This document shows positions 41,460-47,187 of a stretch of 47,187 nt of DNA, in pieces. A program made the translations under genes and the position numbers. The stretch is from UBA3210 sp963610315 (GTDB taxonomy: Bacteria > Bacillota_I > Bacilli_A > RFN20 > CAG-449): positions 1-47,187 of the forward strand of contig CAVDMV010000013.1 in assembly GCA_963610315.1 (NCBI GenBank), in the 5' to 3' direction. Every line of letters begins with the position of its first letter. The stretch's first letter is position 1. Under the pieces are notes generated by a model that saw only the letters and a program-made list of their open reading frames with translations, had not been told where the DNA came from and ran no database searches.

Positions 41460-42491
41460 ATGTTTAATTCATTCCCAGGTTGGGCATTAATTATCATGTA
41501 CGTCGTTTTCGCGGTTGCCTTATGTTTCTTAAGTAAAAAGCTTGCAGATTACGTCGATGCATTAGATAAGAAAACTAATATTTCTGGTGCTTTCATCGGT
41601 GGTGTACTTCTTGCCGCGGTCACTTCCTTACCAGAATTATTCACATCAATTTCGGCAACAATTTTATTACCTTCATCTGCTTCATTAGTTGTCGGTAATA
41701 TCTTAGGTTCAAACTTGTTCAATATTGCAATCCTCGGTTTATGCTTTATTCTTTTCTTTAAGAAATTTATTGATGGAACATTTGAATTTAAATCTCACTT
41801 CACCGTCATTATCGGTACTTGTTTCATCTATGCAATTGTTTCTTATGGATTACTCGCAAGTGATAAGTTACAACCTATCGTTGGACCTATTAACTTCCTC
41901 GCTTTATTAATCTTAATCGTTTATGGTATTACTATCTTCCTTCAACCTAAAGAAGCAGAAGGAGAAAAAGAAGAAGATACTTATAATTTAACGATTAAGC
42001 AAGTAATCATTAGATTCATCATCTGCGCGGTTGTGCTAGTCGCAGTATCAGTATTAATTACTTATAATACAGATGCAATTGCAACTACATTTAATATTAA
42101 CCAAACTACTGCAGGAGCGATCTTCTTAGCCATCGCTACTTCACTTCCAGAACTTGTATCTTCATTAGCTTTATGTAAAAAAGGTAACTGGAATGCTGCA
42201 GTTGGTGATATTGTTGGATCTTGCTTATTTAATTTCTGTATTATTGGTCTAGCCGAATTCATGAGCTACCGAGTAAGTATTCTACCAGGATTTACTACAA
42301 TAGAAGCACTAGACCATCAAGCATTTAAGATGATTTATTTAACCTTGATTGTCTTATTTATTCTCTCACTATGTTTATATTTAAAATCTCGTCTACCTAG
42401 TGAAAAACAAAATACAATCGGTTATAAAATCTATTTAATTGCAACTGGTGTTTTATTAATTGCAGGTTACGTCGTATTCTTAGTTATTTAA
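41460..42491 (+). CDS. Calcium/sodium antiporter, CaCA family
   Basis: A 343-residue membrane protein with two inverted repeats, each carrying the ion-binding alpha motif: GAFIGGVLLAAVTSLPELF (about residue 43) and AGAIFLAIATSLPELVSSL (about residue 218). The TSLPE core is typical of the YrbG/K+-dependent Na+/Ca2+ exchanger group. It should export Ca2+ in exchange for Na+ (or H+/K+). The central loop (PKEAEGEKEEDT) is acidic and cytoplasmic. It is the only plus-strand gene in the right half of the window, with AAGGAGAAAAC as ribosome-binding site and a TATAAT at 41429-41434, though no good -35. A strong bidirectional terminator follows. Confidence 0.92.
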   Translation: MFNSFPGWALIIMYVVFAVALCFLSKKLADYVDALDKKTNISGAFIGGVLLAAVTSLPELFTSISATILLPSSASLVVGNILGSNLFNIAILGLCFILFFKKFIDGTFEFKSHFTVIIGTCFIYAIVSYGLLASDKLQPIVGPINFLALLILIVYGITIFLQPKEAEGEKEEDTYNLTIKQVIIRFIICAVVLVAVSVLITYNTDAIATTFNINQTTAGAIFLAIATSLPELVSSLALCKKGNWNAAVGDIVGSCLFNFCIIGLAEFMSYRVSILPGFTTIEALDHQAFKMIYLTLIVLFILSLCLYLKSRLPSEKQNTIGYKIYLIATGVLLIAGYVVFLVI

Positions 42492-42500
42492 GGCAAACAA

Positions 42501-42531
42501 AAACTTCACCGCGGTGAAGTTTTTTATTTTG
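42501..42531. terminator. Bidirectional intrinsic terminator
   Basis: ACTTCACCGCGGTGAAGT is a perfect 18-bp palindrome (42503-42520) flanked by T-runs on the plus strand (TTTTTTATTTT) and the minus strand (TTTTTGTTT). It serves the antiporter gene (ends 42491) and ffh (ends 42533). Confidence 0.85.
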
Positions 42532-42532
42532 T

Positions 42533-43885
42533 CTATTTAAATAATCCGTTAAAAGAATTTCCACCCATTGGAGGCATTCCGCCTTTACCATAACGAGATT
42601 TCATTTCTTTCATCATCTTCTTCATCTTTTCAAATTGGTCGAGTACACGATTAACTTCATAATTCGTCATACCGCAGCCTTTCGCGATTCTTTGTTTTCT
42701 TGAATTCTTAATGATTTCAGGATTCTTTCTTTCTTCTGGAGTCATTGAATAAATGATTGCTTTAGTCTTTTTAAGTTGCTTTTCAGCTTTTTCTTGATCT
42801 TCTTCGGAAATCTTAGGCATACCAGGAATTAATTTTAATAAACCACCCATCGAGCCTAATTTATTAAATTGTTCTAAGTTTTGAAGCATGTCATTAAGGT
42901 CATATTTACCTGACATCATCTTATTAACAGATTTCTTTGCTTCTTTTTCATCGACTTGTTCTTGGACTTTTTCAACTAAGGAAACAACGTCTCCCATACC
43001 AAGAATTCGATCTGCCATTCGATCAGGATGGAAGATTTCTAAATCGTCGAGTTTTTCACCAACGCCGGCATATTTAATAGGAATACCAGTTAAATGTTTA
43101 ATTGATAAAGCTGAACCACCACGTGCGTCACCATCAAGTTTAGACATAATCATACCAGTTAAATGTAATTTCTCATTGAATGCTTTAGCTACATTTACTG
43201 CATCTTGACCTGACATTGCATCAACTAAGAGAAGAATTTCATCAGGTTTAACATTAGTTTCAATATCTTGAAGTTCTTGCATTAATTTTTCATCGATTTG
43301 TAATCGACCAGCAGTATCGATAATGACGACATCGTAATTTTCTTCTTTAGCTTTTTCTTTTGCTTTTAATGCGATATCAACTGGAGAAACTTGATCACCT
43401 AAATTTAAGACATCGACTTCAATTTGGCGACCAATAGTACATAATTGATCAATCGCGGCAGGTCTATAAATATCTCCAGCAACAAGAAGAACTTTCTTAT
43501 GTAATTTATTTTTAAATAATTTCGCGAGTTTACCAGAAGTAGTAGTTTTACCAGTACCTTGTAAACCAACCATCATGATAACTGTTGGTTTATGTGATAA
43601 ATTCACTTCACATTGATCTGCGCCTAATAATTCTTCTAGTTCATCATGAACAATTTTAACAAGCATTTGTCCAGGACTTACTTTTGTTAAGACTTCTTGG
43701 CCAATTGCTTTTTCTTTTACTTGATTAACAAATTCTTTAACAACCTTAAAATTAACATCTGCTTCTAATAAAGCAACACGGATTTCTTTTAACATTTCTT
43801 CCATGTTTTGTTCAGTTAATTTTGATTGTCCTCTCATCTTTTTAAAGATTGATTGGAATCTATCAGATAATGACTCAAATGCCAT
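42533..43885 (-). CDS. ffh: Signal recognition particle protein Ffh
   Basis: A 450-residue SRP GTPase that binds signal sequences and 4.5S RNA and targets nascent membrane proteins to FtsY. N domain, G domain with P-loop GLQGTGKTTTSGKLA (about residue 107), DTAGRLQID, TKLDGDARGG, and the methionine-rich M domain (KMKKMMKEMK..) are all present. It ends with a glycine/methionine tail. It overlaps ylxM by 11 bases, and both follow ftsY in the operon. The SRP RNA gene itself is not visible in the window. Confidence 0.97.
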   Translation of the reverse strand: MAFESLSDRFQSIFKKMRGQSKLTEQNMEEMLKEIRVALLEADVNFKVVKEFVNQVKEKAIGQEVLTKVSPGQMLVKIVHDELEELLGADQCEVNLSHKPTVIMMVGLQGTGKTTTSGKLAKLFKNKLHKKVLLVAGDIYRPAAIDQLCTIGRQIEVDVLNLGDQVSPVDIALKAKEKAKEENYDVVIIDTAGRLQIDEKLMQELQDIETNVKPDEILLLVDAMSGQDAVNVAKAFNEKLHLTGMIMSKLDGDARGGSALSIKHLTGIPIKYAGVGEKLDDLEIFHPDRMADRILGMGDVVSLVEKVQEQVDEKEAKKSVNKMMSGKYDLNDMLQNLEQFNKLGSMGGLLKLIPGMPKISEEDQEKAEKQLKKTKAIIYSMTPEERKNPEIIKNSRKQRIAKGCGMTNYEVNRVLDQFEKMKKMMKEMKSRYGKGGMPPMGGNSFNGLFK

Positions 43886-44210
43886 GTTTAATCACCTTTC
43901 CTTGAATTAATGAAATTAGTTCAATTTCTTTTTCACTTTTACCTTCTTTTAGTTCATCTAAGAAAGTATTAATATCTTCTTCATTCTTTAATAAATGAAG
44001 ATTTGCTTCATAATTTTCTAAGGCTTGTTCAGCCTTTTTTAACGTATCATAAACTCCATTACGAGAAATGTTCTTCGTTTCAGAAATTTCACCTAATGAT
44101 AAATTAAGACAATAATATAATTCGATAATATTTCTTTGATTTTCTGTTAATAACGAACCGTATAAATCAAATAATTTATTAATATAAATATTCTTTTCTA
44201 AATTTTCCAT
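43875..44210 (-). CDS. ylxM: YlxM, UPF0122 helix-turn-helix protein
   Basis: A 111-residue helical protein of the UPF0122 family. The sigma-70 region-4-like helix-turn-helix (LTENQRNIIELYYCLNLSLG, then EISETKNISRNGVYDTLKKA) is complete. In Streptococcus and B. subtilis it lies just before ffh and modulates SRP function, with binding to RNA or SRP suggested. The ATG at 44210 is chosen because an upstream in-frame ATG at 44258 would overlap the preceding gene. The ribosome-binding site is weak, so translation may be coupled to the small membrane protein before it (4-base gap) and to ffh after it. Confidence 0.87.
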   Translation of the reverse strand: MENLEKNIYINKLFDLYGSLLTENQRNIIELYYCLNLSLGEISETKNISRNGVYDTLKKAEQALENYEANLHLLKNEEDINTFLDELKEGKSEKEIELISLIQGKVIKHGI

Positions 44211-44214
44211 AAGC

Positions 44215-44469
44215 TTAAAACCAAAAATAGAACATGATAGTAATGAGTAATAAAACACAGAAATAAGTTAAGACAGATTGATGAAAACGAGCATCTTTAA
44301 TCGCATCTTTTTTAACTCCTGGGTAATTCATAAATGCATAAATAATCGCAAGAATAAAATCGATAATTAATTCAATTGATAAAACAGGAATACCAAATTG
44401 ACCTAAGAAGTATTTTAAGAAATATTGTAAACCAATGACTAAAACGATAATTACGATCATTGTTAACAT
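44215..44469 (-). CDS. Small three-helix membrane protein between ftsY and ylxM
   Basis: An 84-residue protein that is mostly hydrophobic: helices at about residues 3-20, 29-46 and 67-83, with a short positively charged loop (KKDAIKDARFHQS) between helices 2 and 3. I do not recognise the family. The start (ATG at 44469) has a strong GGAGGAGGAAG site that lies within the ftsY 3' end; an upstream in-frame ATG at 44505 is within ftsY. It sits between ftsY and ylxM with gaps of 1 and 4 bases. In B. subtilis ylxM follows ftsY directly, so this gene is an insertion in a conserved SRP operon. A role in membrane insertion is only suggested by position. Confidence 0.75.
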   Translation of the reverse strand: MLTMIVIIVLVIGLQYFLKYFLGQFGIPVLSIELIIDFILAIIYAFMNYPGVKKDAIKDARFHQSVLTYFCVLLLITIMFYFWF

Positions 44470-44470
44470 A

Positions 44471-45457
44471 TTATTCTTCCTCCTCCATCGATAAACATAA
44501 TCCATAAAGGTATTGATCTAAATCAAATTCTTCTAGATCATCCATCTTTTCTCCTAGTCCAATAAATCTAACTGGAATTCCTAGTTCATCACGGATGGCA
44601 AGAATAATTCCACCTTTACTAGTTCCATCCATCTTAGTAATAACAATACCTGTAACATCAGTGCATTCTTTGAATGCTTTAGCTTGAATAACCCCATTTT
44701 GACCAGTAGTTGCATCAATAATTAAGAAAGTTTCATGAGGAGCAGAAGGAATTTCTTTACCTAGGATTCTCTTAATTTTTGAAAGTTCATTCATTAAATT
44801 AGTTTTATTTTGTAATCTACCCGCGGTATCACAAATAACTAAATCAACATTTTCTTCTTTAGCTTTTTTAATTCCATCATAAGCGACAGATGCTGGATCT
44901 TGATTTTCTTTTCCAACGACAATAGAACAACCGAGTCGATTAGCCCAAACAGTAAGTTGTTCACTCGCGCCGGCTCTAAAAGTATCTCCTGCGATTAATA
45001 AAACTTTCTTACCTTGATCGATATAACGTTTAGAAAGTTTCGCGATGGTAGTAGTTTTTCCTACTCCATTAACGCCGACAACTAATAAAACAGTTGGTCC
45101 ATCTTGTTGAAATTGAATTTCATTGACGATATCGCCACCTTGATTCGCATAACTAACAAACATCTTATCAACTAAGACTTCATTAATTTGTTTTGGATCA
45201 TAAATATTTTGTGCGCATGTTTCATTTTGGGTTGCTTCAACTATTTCTAAAGCTAAATTAACTCCAACATCTGCTTCAATAAGAACTTGTTCTAATTCTT
45301 CAAAATATTCATCAGTCGCTTTCGCATACTTCTTAGTTAATGCATTTAATTTACTAGAGAAATTTTTTCTAGATTTATCTAGTCCTGCGACATATTTTTC
45401 ACTTTTAGATGTATCTTTCTTTGTAAGTTTTTCTTTTAAAAATTTAATTAATCCCAT
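44471..45457 (-). CDS. ftsY: Signal recognition particle receptor FtsY
   Basis: A 328-residue SRP receptor GTPase. A short, lysine-rich N-terminal region replaces the long acidic A-domain of E. coli and is followed by the N and G domains. The P-loop is VGVNGVGKTTTIAKLS (about residue 124), with DTAGRLQNK, TKMDGTSKGG and FIGLGEKMDDLEEFD. It pairs with Ffh to dock ribosomes at the membrane. It follows rnc by 3 bases. In B. subtilis smc is between rnc and ftsY; here it is absent. Confidence 0.97.
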   Translation of the reverse strand: MGLIKFLKEKLTKKDTSKSEKYVAGLDKSRKNFSSKLNALTKKYAKATDEYFEELEQVLIEADVGVNLALEIVEATQNETCAQNIYDPKQINEVLVDKMFVSYANQGGDIVNEIQFQQDGPTVLLVVGVNGVGKTTTIAKLSKRYIDQGKKVLLIAGDTFRAGASEQLTVWANRLGCSIVVGKENQDPASVAYDGIKKAKEENVDLVICDTAGRLQNKTNLMNELSKIKRILGKEIPSAPHETFLIIDATTGQNGVIQAKAFKECTDVTGIVITKMDGTSKGGIILAIRDELGIPVRFIGLGEKMDDLEEFDLDQYLYGLCLSMEEEE

Positions 45458-45460
45458 TTG

Positions 45461-46141
45461 TTACCTCACCATCTTTGATAAAGCATCTTTAGCCGCTTCC
45501 TGTTCTGCTTTCTTTTTACTTGTTCCTTTACCTACTCCAAAGACTGTATCGTCCCAATAAACTTCACAGACAAATTCGGTATTTGGTGGATTACCAGTTT
45601 CTGAAATACAACGATATTGTACTGAATTACGTGAATCCGCCTGAACGTATTCTTGAAGTTGTGATTTATAATCTTTTAAAACAGATAAAGAAACGTGTTG
45701 AATATCTTCTAAAAATATCTTTTGAATTAATTTATAAACAAAATCAAATCCTTTATCTAAATATACTGCCCCAATAAAAGCTTCAAAAACATCTTCTAAG
45801 ATTTTATCATTAGTTCCTCCGTTAATCTTTTGTCCGTGACCTAATAAAAGGATGTTGTTAAAGTTATATTTTTTCGCGTACTTAGTTAATGCTTCACCAT
45901 TAACAAAGTAAATACGTAATTTAGATAATTGACCTTGATCGAGAGTTGGATATTGCTTATAAACAAAATCAGCGATAATTAAATCTAGTACTCCATCACC
46001 AATAAATTCTAATCTTTCGTAACATGGCTTATCACTCTTCTTTTCATTAACATAAGAAGAATGAGTAAAAGCTTGTTCATATAAAGGATAATTGTCTGTT
46101 TCAATATTAAATTCTTCTAATAGTTTTCTAAGTTCTGTCAC
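45461..46141 (-). CDS. rnc: Ribonuclease III
   Basis: A 226-residue double-strand-specific endoribonuclease that processes rRNA and other structured RNAs. The catalytic signature ERLEFIGDGVLDLIIAD (about residue 42) carries the acidic metal ligands, and EDVFEAFIGAVYLD holds the second set. The C-terminal dsRNA-binding domain ends in GTSKKKAEQEAAKDALS. It overlaps plsX by 14 bases and has the usual length. The gene order plsX-rnc-ftsY lacks the fabD, fabG and acpP genes found between plsX and rnc in B. subtilis. Confidence 0.96.
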   Translation of the reverse strand: MTELRKLLEEFNIETDNYPLYEQAFTHSSYVNEKKSDKPCYERLEFIGDGVLDLIIADFVYKQYPTLDQGQLSKLRIYFVNGEALTKYAKKYNFNNILLLGHGQKINGGTNDKILEDVFEAFIGAVYLDKGFDFVYKLIQKIFLEDIQHVSLSVLKDYKSQLQEYVQADSRNSVQYRCISETGNPPNTEFVCEVYWDDTVFGVGKGTSKKKAEQEAAKDALSKMVR

Positions 46142-47120
46142 TATTATTCACCTCTTTTTTAATTGTTTCAACGATATTAGATTTAGCCATTCGATAAGCT
46201 ACATCTAATGCGCATTTAAAAGAAAATGCAGTTGCGCTACCATGGGCTTTAACTACTACTCCGTTAACTCCTAGTAGCATCGCTCCTCCGTAAGTTTCAT
46301 AATCCATTGATTTCTTCATCTCTTTAAAGCCTTTTTTAGAGAATAAGTAACCAATCTTTGTTAATAAATTTGTATAGAATGCTTTTTTAATCATTCCTGA
46401 CATCATCTTAGCCATTCCTTCCGATGATTTTAAGAAGACGTTACCCGCGAATCCTCCTGTAACGATGACGTCACAATGACCATCTAATGCGTCACGAGCT
46501 TCAACATTACCTTTAAAGTTAATGGATTTTTCTAGTTTTAATTTTTGATGTGCTTCTTTAATTTCCGGAGTACCTTTTTCTTCTTCAACCCCGTTACTTA
46601 ATAAATAGATTTTTGGATTTTCTACTTTAAAGATATTATGGGAATAAATTGAACCCATATGAGCGAATTGAACTAATTGATCTGCAGTAGTTTCATTTGA
46701 TGCACCAATATCAAGAATAATAGTAGGTGAGCCAGTTTTAGTTGGGAAAGGAGAAATTAACGCGGCACGTTGAATACCTTCAATTAATTTTAGTTTAATA
46801 GTCGCGACAGATAAAAATCCTCCAGTAGAACCAGCTGAAATTACTCCATCGGCATTAAATTCTTTCATGTAATTAACTGCTTTATATAAAGAAGATTCTC
46901 TACTTCTCGCCGCTTCTAAAGGACCGACATCCATCGCTAAAACATCTCTTGCGTCAATAATTTCAACATTAGGTAAATTAACTAATTTATCTAATTCTTC
47001 TTTTCTACCGCAGGCGACAATTTTACAATCATCATGTTCTTTTAAGAAATTTATAATACCTTCTTGTAATACTTTAGGTCCATTATCAGAACCCATGCAA
47101 TCAACCGCTAATGTAATCAT
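46128..47120 (-). CDS. plsX: Phosphate acyltransferase PlsX
   Basis: A 330-residue enzyme that converts acyl-ACP to acyl-phosphate, which PlsY then uses to acylate glycerol-3-phosphate. Signatures are AVDCMGSDNGP at the start, LILDIGASNET-like (TIILDIGASNET), and YGGAMLLGVNGVVVKAHGS near the end. The ATG at 47120 is the family's start, but the only good Shine-Dalgarno (AAGGAG, 47147-47152) is 26 bases upstream; a small hairpin lies between. An in-frame stop shortly upstream excludes a longer protein. It starts the plsX-rnc-ftsY-orf84-ylxM-ffh run that ends at the 42501 terminator. Confidence 0.95.
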   Translation of the reverse strand: MITLAVDCMGSDNGPKVLQEGIINFLKEHDDCKIVACGRKEELDKLVNLPNVEIIDARDVLAMDVGPLEAARSRESSLYKAVNYMKEFNADGVISAGSTGGFLSVATIKLKLIEGIQRAALISPFPTKTGSPTIILDIGASNETTADQLVQFAHMGSIYSHNIFKVENPKIYLLSNGVEEEKGTPEIKEAHQKLKLEKSINFKGNVEARDALDGHCDVIVTGGFAGNVFLKSSEGMAKMMSGMIKKAFYTNLLTKIGYLFSKKGFKEMKKSMDYETYGGAMLLGVNGVVVKAHGSATAFSFKCALDVAYRMAKSNIVETIKKEVNNSDRT

Positions 47121-47187
47121 AATAAAAACTATCTAGAAACTAGAATCTCCTTAGGGCAAATTATAGCATATAAAAGCCCTATAAAAT
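47121..47187 (-). promoter_or_regulatory. plsX promoter and leader
   Basis: On the minus strand TATAAT lies at 47160-47165; its -35 would be at the edge of the window. The leader contains AAGGAG (47147-47152) then the hairpin TCTAG-TTT-CTAGA (47132-47144), then the ATG at 47120. Folding the hairpin shortens the spacing from 26 to about 13 bases. A lipid-gene operator such as FapR's could also lie here, but the sequence does not clearly match it. Confidence 0.4.

Noticed and set aside
42888..43208. A 106-codon open frame on the plus strand opposite ffh
   Set aside because: It is antisense to the conserved G domain of ffh and has no recognisable family or start signal.
1..47187. Use of UGA as tryptophan, as in Mycoplasma
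   Set aside because: All conserved proteins end correctly at UGA/UAA/UAG and their tryptophans are TGG, for example GGT TGG in the antiporter.

Overview
The window comes from a low-GC (roughly 30% by eye) member of the Bacillota, class Bacilli. It uses the standard code: tryptophan is TGG and TGA acts as a stop. Signs of Bacilli are an RNA polymerase delta subunit, GpsB, a type B RNase P RNA, YlxM, YmcA/RicA, RNase Y and strong B. subtilis-like gene order. The blocks that match B. subtilis are plsX-rnc-ftsY-ylxM-ffh, pgsA-cinA-recA-rny-ymdB-miaB-ymcA-mutS-mutL-miaA and ywiB-argS-rpoE-fba, each with gaps where B. subtilis has extra genes (fabD/fabG/acpP, smc, pyrG, spo0F). A glycyl-radical enzyme and formate-tetrahydrofolate ligase suggest an anaerobe. 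MutS/MutL and the MEP-pathway gene ispF argue against a classical Mycoplasma. An uncultured gut lineage of the RF39/Erysipelotrichales kind is my inference, not shown by the sequence.

Layout. Positions 1-3775 hold the end of an unidentified gene and two MATE efflux pumps either side of a MerR-family regulator; the second pump has a textbook MerR promoter with a 19-bp spacer. Positions 3777-6120 carry a YjjI-type glycyl-radical enzyme and its YjjW-type activase. Positions 6241-7294 (plus strand) carry a TRIC-family membrane protein and a NifU-domain Fe-S protein. From 7327 to 41337 nearly everything is on the minus strand: cysQ-like and nrnA-like phosphatases, fba, rpoE-argS-ywiB, a lipid/tRNA/isoprenoid operon (ychF-ispF-gltX-plsC-dgkB), an ECF vitamin-type transporter, two large ABC transporters with FtsX-type permeases, the folate/tRNA/mismatch-repair operon, rny-ymdB-miaB-ymcA, recA-pncC-pgsA, rnpB, gpsB and ruvX. 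A plus-strand Ca2+/cation antiporter follows (41460-42491), and the window ends with the minus-strand plsX-rnc-ftsY-orf84-ylxM-ffh operon. I see no tRNA, rRNA, CRISPR, insertion sequence or phage gene.

Most of the content is housekeeping. The most interesting signals are non-coding. (1) The rny (RNase Y) leader holds a compact H-type pseudoknot (7-bp and 5-bp stems, no junction nucleotide, A/U-rich 13-nt loop) ending 13 nt before the ribosome-binding site; it does not match the preQ1-I pattern I know. (2) Terminator-like hairpins before an ABC-transporter gene and before mutS contain the downstream gene's Shine-Dalgarno sequence. (3) The tetranucleotide CGCG is strongly over-represented for an AT-rich genome, because alanine GCG codons almost always follow a codon ending in C. 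(4) A MerR operator-promoter is legible base by base. Two small membrane proteins of unknown function sit inside otherwise conserved operons.
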